A DNA stretch of 40,831 bases from a virus. Below are positions 7,445 through 16,871 of the stretch, piece by piece (the first letter of the stretch is position 1; the number at the start of each line of letters is the position of its first letter). Under the pieces are notes generated by a model. That model did not search any database, was not told the origin of the DNA, and worked only from the letters and a program-made list of their open reading frames with translations. The stretch covers positions 1 to 40,831 of the IMG/VR virus record IMGVR_UViG_3300042292_001665, one strand, 5' to 3'. A program made the position numbers and the translations under genes.

Positions 7445-7945
7445 TTAAGAAATCAGTGATTCTTCCTGTTTCCACTTTATTCGCTCTTTAACCATATCTA
7501 AAAACCATGTGCCAAAATCAGGAGCCACCACTTCTAAAATAGGGGTCATTTCATAGCCACCGATTGGCCAATACACAACTGGGCATTCGTTATTCTCATT
7601 CATCTGAGATAGATCAAGAGCGTAAGTAGTGCCTTCTCCTATGTCATACAAAGAAATGATATGATTGGGTTGCGAGAAATTTTGACGATCGCTCAGTGTG
7701 CACGATACTAGCCCACCATACCCGCTATTTTGGTAATTGTACCTTGACAAACCCATTACCGATAAAGATCCCACGTCTACATTGCCATATTTTTTTAAAA
7801 ACTCTCTGTATGATTTAGGAAATTTAATATTGAGAATTTTTTCTGCACTTTCAACTTCTTCGTCACTATAATGTCCATCTAAAGAATATTCAGAAGAATT
7901 AAAATTATTACGAATAAGCCTTACTGCTTCATCAACTGCTTGCAT
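7445..7945 (-). CDS. SMI1/KNR4 (SUKH) family immunity protein
   Basis: A 166-aa SUKH-fold protein. The diagnostic N-terminal segment is SDEEVESAEKILNIKFPKSYREFL, shown here in two parts: an acidic helix SDEEVESAEK and the loop-helix IKFPKSYREFLKKYG. A central IISLYDIGEGTTYALDLS and a C-terminal FGTWFLDMV helix complete it. SUKH proteins are widespread immunity proteins against nuclease and deaminase toxins of polymorphic toxin systems. A strong AGGAGG precedes the start. It lies 56 bases downstream of the small immunity gene in the toxin operon. It could be a second immunity gene for the present toxin or an orphan left from an earlier toxin tip. Confidence 0.85.
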   Translation of the reverse strand: MQAVDEAVRLIRNNFNSSEYSLDGHYSDEEVESAEKILNIKFPKSYREFLKKYGNVDVGSLSVMGLSRYNYQNSGYGGLVSCTLSDRQNFSQPNHIISLYDIGEGTTYALDLSQMNENNECPVVYWPIGGYEMTPILEVVAPDFGTWFLDMVKERIKWKQEESLIS

Positions 7946-8001
7946 TATTTTCCTCCTAATTCTTTAGCTCTTTGCATCCAGTAATTTTCTATATACCTAT
8001 C

Positions 8002-8265
8002 CTAGGAAATTCCTAAGCTGCTTGGTAATGACTTGATATATTGAGTTATTTTGTTATCAGTATATTCCAAACTGATAAGCTCCAACATTTCTTTCAATTC
8101 ACATTTTTCATCATGACTTAGTTTGCCTAATTCAAACGAAATACTTTCTTGCATTTCAATAGCCACATCCGGATTTAATAGTTCTTCACTTGTAAATTCC
8201 AAAAAAACCATTGTTTCAATTAAACATTTAACCATAGACTCTTTAAAATTTTGGTATTTTGACAA
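8002..8265 (-). CDS. probable cognate immunity protein, 87 aa
   Basis: A small acidic, mostly helical protein (FLEFTSEELLNPDVAIEMQE, then ISFELGKLSHDEKCELKEML). The ATG at 8265 overlaps the last 23 bases of the giant exoprotein gene, exactly where the immunity gene of a CDI-like toxin sits, so it is the best candidate for neutralising the C-terminal toxin. No named family is certain. The TAG stop at 8004-8002 is followed in the same frame by 18 further codons encoding a toxin-tail-like peptide, so the gene may have been longer or be fused to a remnant. Confidence 0.68.
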   Translation of the reverse strand: MSKYQNFKESMVKCLIETMVFLEFTSEELLNPDVAIEMQESISFELGKLSHDEKCELKEMLELISLEYTDNKITQYIKSLPSSLGIS

Positions 8266-11200
8266 CTTTGACTCCTATATTTTTAACGTTTAATTCTTCA
8301 AACATCTTTAACGCCCTATTCAATTCGCTTTCGGTGGGCACTTCCCATCTGCCTAATAATCCATTTTGTTCAAGAGCTTCTGATTGCCTTAATGCTTGAT
8401 TTCTAGCTTTTTCTGTTGTTACAACTGCCAATTTTCTATCAATTAGTATTTTATCTTCAATGCCATCAAATCTTACAGTTTTTTCTATACCATCTTTATT
8501 TGAATATTTTAAAGATGGGGCTTGAGAATTTCCAGATATAGCATTTGATCTTGCTCCTGAGACAGAATCATTATACATACGCGCCTTATCACTCATTACA
8601 GCTTTTTCGTCTAACCAATTTATTCCTTTATCTTTATTAACAAAATGCCTCTTATAGTCAAACTGATCTTTAACATATTTTTCTATTTTTCCAAGCCTAG
8701 ACTCCATTGCAGTTAAAGCACTTGCAAGCATTGGCCTACTAGCTACAGCTGCCTTATAAGCTTCATGCAAGCTTGGATAAACTGCTTTACCAACTTTAAA
8801 GCCCACAGTGGCAATTCCACCAACCACCGCAGCACTCACTACGGTAATACCTAAATGCTTTAGGGCTGCTTCGCCACCTTCATTTTTGTAGGTTTGGTGA
8901 ATTTGATAGCCTTCATAAACCGTGCTTCCCACAGTTAATGCCAGTAAAATTCCAGGTAAGAAATTATTTTGGGTCGCATTACTCGAGGTTTGATACGCTA
9001 TGTTAGTATCCAACCCCATCCCAAAAGCACTTACTGAACCAACAAAATCTGCCCACTTAGAAGATTGTTGGGCCTTTTCCATAAACTCTTTTTCAAATTC
9101 ATCTTTGCTTAGGTTTTTGTTCTGACTACTGAGCATTTCACTGGTCAGATCAGGTTTAAGCATTTCAGCAACTGCCTCTGCAACTACCGCACCTAGAGCA
9201 CCAGATATAGCCCCCCTCTCAAAGCTACCACCAAATAGTTTTGAACTAACCCCACCTGATAAACCACCTAACAATGCGTGGAGGGTCTTATGTTCCAACC
9301 AATTGAGCTGCGTATCAAAGTATGATTGCCCTATCTGATTGGCCAAGTATGAGGTTGCTGTAGACAATGCAGCCGTGGTCATACCCTGCATCAATGCTTT
9401 TTCAAAGTTCTGACCATCAATACTAACGGCTAACACTGTATTAACCGCTGACTGAATGGTCGCTTTTTGGGCATAATCAATTAATTCTAGGTTTGTTGAT
9501 GGAAGACCAACCACATCACTGATTTCACCAACTAAGCCAGCCGTTAACATTGATCTTGCGACATTCATCGCTATTTTACTTTTTGATAAGGCTTGTATGG
9601 CTTTGCCAGGGTCACCATCATTTTCAACTAGACAAACTGTGGCATCACTGCACAACGCGCCAAAACCTGCATTAACCATCACTCCTGGCGTACCACCCAG
9701 CCCGAACGTTACGGGATTGCTATACAAGATTAAGCCCACTGCTAGCTTGGTAATCAACGCGGCCCCAGCACTGAGACTCTTCTGAGAGTGTTGGTGGTGT
9801 TCATGGACATCAAGCATATCCCGGTACTGAACGGGTGTATCACTGTGCAGATTTTCTATTACGCCTGAACCACGTACTCGTTCCATGGTTAGATCTGGTG
9901 TGTGGAAGGTTACCGGTTGTCTAAAGCTACAGGCCTGATGGGTTAAGTGTTTTTGGCTTTCCGAACTTACCTTGTTCCAAATCACTCCCTTATAAACGGT
10001 CTGGGTATGACTAGAGGTGTTGCTGGTGCCGGTAAGAAGATCAACTTTTTCTGTAGCCGTAATCTCTGCTTGGGTATCAAACTCTGTATTGGTCGCACTA
10101 AATTGCTGGACGTGTACGATGAATTCTGGTCCCTTGAGTTTACCACCTTGCGAAAATAGTGAGCGCATCATCGATTGGGTGGTCTTTTTGGTGGATCCAC
10201 CAAATAGGCCTCTTCTACCATAAGTTTCTGTGGTACTTTGCACTGAACGTTGGTTGTGGGCATCTGACAGCCCTAAATAAGGGGCGTTCACACTTACCTT
10301 GCAGGTAAATTCAGGTGCTTGCAAAAAAACGCCGCTGTCACTTTTAAATTGTATAGCACCTAATCCAAAGTACTCAGTTGGCTGCATCAGTGTTTCGTCA
10401 ACCACGGTCACTGTGTGGGAACGCTTGCTGCGGCTGAGGGTGGTGCTTCTACTGCTTACTCCAAGTGCTGTATCAATGATTCGTCCAGGGGTAAAAATGT
10501 TGATTGTGTTATCCTTACCACCCGTATCGATCAATGCTCCTGTTAGCAGCACATCTTGGTCGACCATAAAGTTTAGCTCATTATTATTGCCCAGGTTGCG
10601 AATGAGCGGACGAGAGCTTTGTTCTTGAAAGTTAACCACATCCCCTTGGCGCATCGCCACCGCTTCTAGGGTAAGGGTTCCGTCCACCTTCGTTGTGCCC
10701 CCATGACTGCTGTATTGCGCCTCACCTCTGAGGGTCATGTCGCCCCTTGCGTGATGGTCTAATGAGCCGTCACTGTGAACTGTTGCTGATGTTTTGTCAG
10801 TTGGCACCGATTCTTTTGGGACAAACACCTTGGGACGTAAATCACAGATTTCTTGATCCAAGGCATCTTCCATGCGCTTTAATTTATCGATAGCCCGGTA
10901 ATTAGCCCCCAACTCAAACAGCAACATTTGTTTAGCACAAGCTTTCACATCCCTGCCGTAAATACTCACGTCTTGATAAGTGATTGGGATTAATTGATTG
11001 TATCTCACCGCTACGATATTTTCGGCTTCCTCTTCTGTTTTTGCCTCACTGCTTTGCAGAAGTCTTTGCTTCATGTTATTTACGGCAAAAACTTGGGAAT
11101 TCTCATAGAGTTTTCTGGAAAAGTCTGTTCTTTGTGGATTGCGCAGTGCCTTCATGACTAAATTATCTAGTAAGCTCTCTAAAACCATTTTAGAGACTGT

Positions 11201-14200
11201 ATGCTGGAGATAGGCACCCTGACGTAGTGTTGCGTCGAATACTGCATAACTGTCAGTTAACACTGGCATTGGTCCACGCCCATAGGTAGGAACCTCGATT
11301 CTTTCAAAGGGCAGATCGTAAACAAATTGTCCTTCCAGATGAGTAATCAAGCTGTGTGACTCATTTGCTTGATATTTTGCACCACTGACAAGATCAATCA
11401 AGAGATCGCGCGCTTGATCGGTCGTTACATCAAAACCAGCACTTTGAACGGTTTGCGTCAACGCCCTGACCACATCCATCGTCTGCGTTGCCGAGATGCC
11501 CTCAATCTTTAAACCGTGTGAATGCATCTCCATATCTGAATAAGAAAAAATACCTGCCTTGTGAATGACTGGTAGCTGTGTAGTCTGGCCGTTCCGACAC
11601 ATTCCATAATAAATTCTTGAATCTTGACGGCTTTGCACCAATACGCCGTTGATCCCCGTAAGCGCGCCATTTTCAATTTTGGGTAAATCGATACCGTGAC
11701 GTTTTAAGAGAAGCCTACCTTTGGATACGATATGGGAAGCTAAAACCGTCAATGAGTCTGTATCAATCTCTAAATCTCCACCCCCAACATTAATCCAGCC
11801 TTCATCAGATTGCTCTCGGGTCAGATAGGCTTGCGAACAACGACCACCCCCACTACAGGAATCTCTGACCTGGCAACCTTTTTTATAATAAAAATGTCCA
11901 TCGCAAAATTTTGAACCATAGGGTTTTTGCACCCTGTCTTCTCTTTTCACAATAATCTCAGGTGATGATATCAAACCACCTCCTTTTGCAGAGATAATCC
12001 CAGCCATACTGCTCATTTGTTTTTGTGAGAACAGATCGAGGTAACCATCTGCTTGCATTAAGCCATAGTTATTATTCAACAGAGCATTTTGGCCTTTGAC
12101 GGCGATCTTAAGGTCTCTGCCTACCGAGATTGCTGCGCCGTTGCGTTTTCTTGGGTATTCGTAAGCCAAGACACCTTCAGCTGGCTCTGCATAGTTCGGG
12201 TCTAATAAACAAGCCCCATTAAAAAACTCATCGCCATTGACGGTAAGTTGTGCGTCCTGCATCGCGATGATATGACCAAACCTGTTATTCAAGCTAGTCA
12301 CGGTTATGTCAATGCCCTCTTGGTAGGCCGATAAAACTCCCCAGCCTCCTTCGCCAGAACCCAGTTCTAACCTTCTGGCGTTCACGACAAATGCTGGGGC
12401 TGTCAATTTTGCTTGCAGACTAAACATATCTTGAATATGCAATTCCACTGGCATCGCAAACTGCTTGTCCTCATTAACCAACAATCTCGGTGCATGCATA
12501 ATAACTTTTGAAGCTTTAAACTGTGCCAAACCACGGAAGGCTTCCATAGCATCTACAGGCGTGTCTACCTCGAGGGCACCTTCAACTTCCAGCTTACCCA
12601 TATCTTTGCCTTGATAGCTCAACAGGCCTAACGAGCCGTTCGTCCTCCAGGTGCCTCGATTAAATTCACTTGGGTTGCCGGTCAGCCACAAAGTATAAGC
12701 ACTTTCTTGAATTAAAGTACCATGGTTAACTAGAGTAGCATCACCCACAAACTCAAATCTGCCTGATTTTAGGGTCAGTTGTCCTGATACTTGGTTGAGT
12801 ACCTGCATTTTAATTTGGGGAATATCTGGCATCTGCTTTCTGAAAGCTGATACTTGCTGCAAAAATTCAACCTGTTGTTGGAGTTGTTGAATAAGATGTT
12901 GTTCAGCGCTAACAACTTCTGCTGGCATGCTAAGCAGTTGTTCTGGCAGAATTAGGGGATTTTCTGAGATTTCTTTATATCTTGAGGCGGCAATTTTCAC
13001 CAGCATTGGATTGAGGCTAATGAATTCAGGAAAGATTGTATTTTCAGCGTATTCCCTGCCTTCACATAGAGCCTTTAACTTTGATGCTGCTCTTTTCATC
13101 AGCACCGGATTAGCGCTAGCAAAGCCGGGATATATACGAGCTTCCGGTAGTAGTACTACCAGATCTCTACTTAAGGCGACTGGTTCAACCCCAGCAAGAA
13201 ACGATTGTAGTGAATCAGTTGCAGCGGGCAAACCCTTAACCTGAAAGACTTCTGGCATTAGATCTTTGTAAATAAGCACCTGTTGCAGTTGTTGCAAGTG
13301 TTTGTTTTGTTCAAAGGCAAAATCTATAGCTGCCTGTATTTTAGGTGCAAAACTGTTACGTATACCATTAAAAGCAGTAGTCAAGATGCCGGAATCATAT
13401 CCAGAATATGTAGGTGCAATTAGATTAATTCTATCCCTTAGTTCCGTTAATAAAACTCCACGGTCTTGGGGTGGTAATTTTGCAATTGTGTTTAAAGCTC
13501 TTGAAATTAAAAAGTTAATCTTGCCAATCGGGTTACCAGAAGCTACTGTCGGTGCCAAGGGAATTTCTTGAATTTGGCTGCGCACAAGCTGCATTTCTTC
13601 ATGTGTTGCCCTCATTGCCATTTGTGCTTCTTTGAATTCAAGAATTTCAGGATAAATTGGTGAAACGCCATGCATTACCGCTAAATTATCAGGGCTATGC
13701 TCATCAAGCTTCGGCAAAGTATATGCAGCATCAATACTGGCATTACCTGCGTTAGTGAGTTTAATTACGGCATCTTGCACCAAATCAATTCCCACAATCC
13801 TTAACTTACCAAGGTTGATAATTTCGCCACCGGTAAAATTTAAGCCTTTTAGGTGCGCTTTGGCATCTACCTCAATAGCCAGATCTCCATCAATTGTGGT
13901 GTTTTGAGCAGCCAACAGTTGACCAGATCCGCTTAGGTGAATAGCTTTTGCATCAAGATGATCAACGTCAACCTTACCGGCGATATCAGCGGCATCATGT
14001 AAGCTTAACGCTAAAGGTTCAGCCTCGTAGCCTGTAAAACTTCCATCAGCACCCACCGTAAATGACCCGATCACCCTGGCGGTACGTCTGACATGAACCT
14101 TACCGTGCGTCGATAATCTTGCATCTGCTTGTAAAGTTTGGGTATCGATTTCGCCTAGATTAAGGATATCATCAATAAACCGTGATTGTTCACCTTTAAG

Positions 14201-15391
14201 TTTACCAGTAGCTTGAATGCTTCCATGTCCTGTAAAAGAAGCTGTAGTAAGATCACCAGCTAAATCTAATCTTCCCAAGTGAGTGAATTCTTTAGCGCGG
14301 ACGCTTCCTAAAAGTTGCCAAGGCAATCTAGATTTACTGACTAAAGTATCTTCGACAACCAGCTCCTGTGAGGCGTCTGTTGTAATTTCTGTACCTGCTT
14401 CAGTACGTAAGCTTTTAACGTGCATTTTACCATTCTGCAGTAAGGATGGTCCTGTAAATTGACAATCACCCCCAGTAAAACTTCCGTGGTTAATCACGGC
14501 TGTCTGTGCCCCGGTTCTAAAGAGCTCATCAACACATAGTCGCCCACTAGAAGTATTGGCAAACTCTTGGAGAGCTTCTAAGCCTTGGACCGATTCTGCG
14601 GTGACAACACCGCTATTAGTAAAGCTATTAACCCCTAGGGTAATATTTGTTTCAGCTTCTAGGGTTCCAGTATTTTTTAAAGTTCCGGCTTGCGCCTCTA
14701 TGGCAACTGTCTCTATCTTGCCAAGATTGGAGGTGGAGAGATTTTTTAAAAAGATCTCTTTTGCTGTTAAAGAACCACCATTGATAAAGACCGCAGCGTC
14801 AGTTAATCCCTCTAAAGATAAGAAATCGATGGTTGAGCGTCCAACTCCTAATATGGAAGGTGAGAGTAATTTTAAGCTGCTGGCATCTACATTATTTAAG
14901 ATGATGCTTTTTGCCCCACTCAAAAAGATCGGCTTAGAAAAATCTGTTTGCCGACCCTGAACTAACATCTCATGATCATTATTGATAAAGACTTCTAGTC
15001 CCTGAATTGTAAAATACGTACCTTCAGCTTTACGCGTAATACCATTAGATTCAAAGCTGAGGTCACCAGGCAAAGACTCGGCGTCCCCGGACATCTCTGT
15101 TTCAACAACGTCGAGCAAATCTACGACAGTTTGTTGCAGTGGTTTGGGTGGAGCGACCAAGCTTTTATAAGACGGCACCTCGAACAGTTCGAGCAACTCA
15201 GGATCTTTGGTTGTGCCATGGTCCGTACCTAAGGACAGACGCAAGGCACCATCCTTACCAACGGAACTGTGGAGATAGATTTCATTCTGGATAGCATGAT
15301 GGTCAGCAAAGTTACCATGCGCCACGCCCTGAAATAAATTGCTATAAATCTGTGTGATGATTAAAAGACGGGCTACAAAACGCTTAAGCAT
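8243..15391 (-). CDS. filamentous-haemagglutinin / CdiA-like exoprotein with C-terminal PD-(D/E)XK toxin
   Basis: A 2382-aa protein. Residues 1-26 form a signal peptide (MLKRFVARLLIITQ...AHG). Most of the body is beta-helix-like, with many short repeats of the kind LNNVDASSL and LKNTGTLEAETNITL, typical of two-partner-secretion adhesins. Residues about 1150-1190 hold a cysteine-rich patch (CDGHFYYKKGC, CSGGGRC). Near residues 1930-2030 is a DUF637-like pretoxin region (HKTLHALLGGLSGGVSS, GAISGALGAVVAEAVAEML), then a hydrophobic Gly/Ala-rich stretch. The last about 120 residues resemble restriction-endonuclease-fold toxins: VRFDGI (Asp2309), LIDRK (Asp2318-x-Lys2320) and NQALRQSEAL. No VENN motif or canonical TPS domain was seen. 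A GAGG site precedes the ATG. It likely delivers a nuclease into neighbouring cells. Confidence 0.85.
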   Translation of the reverse strand: MLKRFVARLLIITQIYSNLFQGVAHGNFADHHAIQNEIYLHSSVGKDGALRLSLGTDHGTTKDPELLELFEVPSYKSLVAPPKPLQQTVVDLLDVVETEMSGDAESLPGDLSFESNGITRKAEGTYFTIQGLEVFINNDHEMLVQGRQTDFSKPIFLSGAKSIILNNVDASSLKLLSPSILGVGRSTIDFLSLEGLTDAAVFINGGSLTAKEIFLKNLSTSNLGKIETVAIEAQAGTLKNTGTLEAETNITLGVNSFTNSGVVTAESVQGLEALQEFANTSSGRLCVDELFRTGAQTAVINHGSFTGGDCQFTGPSLLQNGKMHVKSLRTEAGTEITTDASQELVVEDTLVSKSRLPWQLLGSVRAKEFTHLGRLDLAGDLTTASFTGHGSIQATGKLKGEQSRFIDDILNLGEIDTQTLQADARLSTHGKVHVRRTARVIGSFTVGADGSFTGYEAEPLALSLHDAADIAGKVDVDHLDAKAIHLSGSGQLLAAQNTTIDGDLAIEVDAKAHLKGLNFTGGEIINLGKLRIVGIDLVQDAVIKLTNAGNASIDAAYTLPKLDEHSPDNLAVMHGVSPIYPEILEFKEAQMAMRATHEEMQLVRSQIQEIPLAPTVASGNPIGKINFLISRALNTIAKLPPQDRGVLLTELRDRINLIAPTYSGYDSGILTTAFNGIRNSFAPKIQAAIDFAFEQNKHLQQLQQVLIYKDLMPEVFQVKGLPAATDSLQSFLAGVEPVALSRDLVVLLPEARIYPGFASANPVLMKRAASKLKALCEGREYAENTIFPEFISLNPMLVKIAASRYKEISENPLILPEQLLSMPAEVVSAEQHLIQQLQQQVEFLQQVSAFRKQMPDIPQIKMQVLNQVSGQLTLKSGRFEFVGDATLVNHGTLIQESAYTLWLTGNPSEFNRGTWRTNGSLGLLSYQGKDMGKLEVEGALEVDTPVDAMEAFRGLAQFKASKVIMHAPRLLVNEDKQFAMPVELHIQDMFSLQAKLTAPAFVVNARRLELGSGEGGWGVLSAYQEGIDITVTSLNNRFGHIIAMQDAQLTVNGDEFFNGACLLDPNYAEPAEGVLAYEYPRKRNGAAISVGRDLKIAVKGQNALLNNNYGLMQADGYLDLFSQKQMSSMAGIISAKGGGLISSPEIIVKREDRVQKPYGSKFCDGHFYYKKGCQVRDSCSGGGRCSQAYLTREQSDEGWINVGGGDLEIDTDSLTVLASHIVSKGRLLLKRHGIDLPKIENGALTGINGVLVQSRQDSRIYYGMCRNGQTTQLPVIHKAGIFSYSDMEMHSHGLKIEGISATQTMDVVRALTQTVQSAGFDVTTDQARDLLIDLVSGAKYQANESHSLITHLEGQFVYDLPFERIEVPTYGRGPMPVLTDSYAVFDATLRQGAYLQHTVSKMVLESLLDNLVMKALRNPQRTDFSRKLYENSQVFAVNNMKQRLLQSSEAKTEEEAENIVAVRYNQLIPITYQDVSIYGRDVKACAKQMLLFELGANYRAIDKLKRMEDALDQEICDLRPKVFVPKESVPTDKTSATVHSDGSLDHHARGDMTLRGEAQYSSHGGTTKVDGTLTLEAVAMRQGDVVNFQEQSSRPLIRNLGNNNELNFMVDQDVLLTGALIDTGGKDNTINIFTPGRIIDTALGVSSRSTTLSRSKRSHTVTVVDETLMQPTEYFGLGAIQFKSDSGVFLQAPEFTCKVSVNAPYLGLSDAHNQRSVQSTTETYGRRGLFGGSTKKTTQSMMRSLFSQGGKLKGPEFIVHVQQFSATNTEFDTQAEITATEKVDLLTGTSNTSSHTQTVYKGVIWNKVSSESQKHLTHQACSFRQPVTFHTPDLTMERVRGSGVIENLHSDTPVQYRDMLDVHEHHQHSQKSLSAGAALITKLAVGLILYSNPVTFGLGGTPGVMVNAGFGALCSDATVCLVENDGDPGKAIQALSKSKIAMNVARSMLTAGLVGEISDVVGLPSTNLELIDYAQKATIQSAVNTVLAVSIDGQNFEKALMQGMTTAALSTATSYLANQIGQSYFDTQLNWLEHKTLHALLGGLSGGVSSKLFGGSFERGAISGALGAVVAEAVAEMLKPDLTSEMLSSQNKNLSKDEFEKEFMEKAQQSSKWADFVGSVSAFGMGLDTNIAYQTSSNATQNNFLPGILLALTVGSTVYEGYQIHQTYKNEGGEAALKHLGITVVSAAVVGGIATVGFKVGKAVYPSLHEAYKAAVASRPMLASALTAMESRLGKIEKYVKDQFDYKRHFVNKDKGINWLDEKAVMSDKARMYNDSVSGARSNAISGNSQAPSLKYSNKDGIEKTVRFDGIEDKILIDRKLAVVTTEKARNQALRQSEALEQNGLLGRWEVPTESELNRALKMFEELNVKNIGVKVVKIPKF

Positions 15392-15453
15392 AAAAGTTAC
15401 CTCATGTGGTTAGGCTGGTTAAGTTTTGTTATGATTAGCGAGGAAACTGATAA

Positions 15454-16755
15454 TCATAATTTTATCGCTGTCAGTTTAAGTTCATTGGGGTTAGTTGAGA
15501 GTGGGTGTGGAGTATGAAATTGAGCTTGCTTTTGGTTTTCTAGTTTTTCAAAGTGGTCTAACCCCCAGTAAAAACCAATTAATATCGGTAGCAATATGAC
15601 CCATAATCCAAAATAACCTAAGATATCCGTTATATAAATTAAACCAAATGAAGTGATGCAATAAACTAATGCTCGAGCTAATGCAAAAGCAAAAGTAACG
15701 CTTGTAATGCGTTTTAATACAGGAAAATGCTTGATAAAAATAGCTTCTGAAGGATTGTTTTCAATACTAACAAACCATATTAAACATTGAACAAACAGCA
15801 CGTAAGATGGTGATTTAGCAGTAAAAAGTATGAATGGTAGAACGAAGACAAAAATAGAAAAGGCATAAAATTTTATTCTTGTTATTTTAAGTGGGTGAAT
15901 AATTAAGGTACAAAAAGCAATAATCAAGGTATCGCCGAGGTCACACAATGAAACAAAAAAATTATTATGAATAACTCGTTCCGGTGTGAAACCAAAAGTG
16001 TGTTTGAGTATATCACCGCAATAAACATAGGCAATGAAAAAGCAAACTGATGCACCACAAGATATAAAAAAGTAAGCAAAAAAAGTTTTTTTATCAAAAT
16101 GTTTATTTACAGCTTCTTTTTTTGCTCGTATAAATTCAGGAGTTTCTCTTAAACGATTTCTTGCAATTGAACCTATTGCTGCTACAGACATGCCAAACCA
16201 AAAAGCAATGCGCCAATCAAATCCTTTTAATGTGAAAAGTGACGCAATTGCTAAAGCAAAGGTGCCTCCTAAAGCAGCAGAAACGGAAACTAAAGTCGTC
16301 ACAAAATAGCGCATAGGTGGTTGAAATGTTTCTACCAAATAAGTTTTAGCTGATATAATTTCACCTATAGAAGAAAACCCTTGTAATACACGACATAAAA
16401 TCATCAAATAAGAAGCAGTGATACCAATTTGAACATATGGTGGTAAGGTTGCCATAATAATACAAGATAAGGCCATCATAAGGCTTGTGATAATAACCGT
16501 AGGTTTTCTACCAAATGTATCTCCTATCCAACCAAACAAAAGAGCTGCAACAGGACGCAACGCAAAAGTTGTGCAAAAAGTAAATGCTGATAACAAAGAT
16601 GCTGTTCGAGGGTCAACCTTAGGAAAAAACAATTCGTTGAGCAGAACTGCCATATGAACGTAGAGCATGAGATCAAAATATTCGAGAAAAGTGCCAGCTT
16701 GCAAAAGCCCAACAGCTTCCTTTTGTTGGCGACTTAAGGACGAAAAAATAGCCAT
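15454..16755 (-). CDS. MFS transporter, ProP-like (metabolite/H+ symporter family)
   Basis: A 433-aa integral membrane protein with about 12 transmembrane segments. The MFS motif A is seen as GWIGDTFGRKP at residues 75-85, between the second and third helices. FLEYFDLMLYVHMAVLLNELF at the N-terminus and RETPEFI in the central loop are hallmarks of the MHS branch (proline/betaine, citrate and shikimate porters), which is expanded in Rickettsiales and Holosporales. It probably takes up a small organic acid or osmolyte from the host cell. It ends 62 bases before the exoprotein start on the same strand, in the place where a CdiB-type transporter would be expected, but it is not an outer-membrane protein. 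Confidence 0.88.
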   Translation of the reverse strand: MAIFSSLSRQQKEAVGLLQAGTFLEYFDLMLYVHMAVLLNELFFPKVDPRTASLLSAFTFCTTFALRPVAALLFGWIGDTFGRKPTVIITSLMMALSCIIMATLPPYVQIGITASYLMILCRVLQGFSSIGEIISAKTYLVETFQPPMRYFVTTLVSVSAALGGTFALAIASLFTLKGFDWRIAFWFGMSVAAIGSIARNRLRETPEFIRAKKEAVNKHFDKKTFFAYFFISCGASVCFFIAYVYCGDILKHTFGFTPERVIHNNFFVSLCDLGDTLIIAFCTLIIHPLKITRIKFYAFSIFVFVLPFILFTAKSPSYVLFVQCLIWFVSIENNPSEAIFIKHFPVLKRITSVTFAFALARALVYCITSFGLIYITDILGYFGLWVILLPILIGFYWGLDHFEKLENQKQAQFHTPHPLSTNPNELKLTAIKL

Positions 16756-16871
16756 AGTGAACCAAGCTTGATCCTAATGGCTTATTATTTAGGCTCATTA
16801 GAAATAATAAACAAGAGGCGATGCAAATATATTTTCAACGCCTAAACCTCAAGGTTTATAGAGACACATCT

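Noticed and set aside
9597-10628. Plus-strand open frames opposite the exoprotein gene
   Set aside because: They lie wholly within the 7-kb minus-strand gene, which has clear domain structure; they are shadows.
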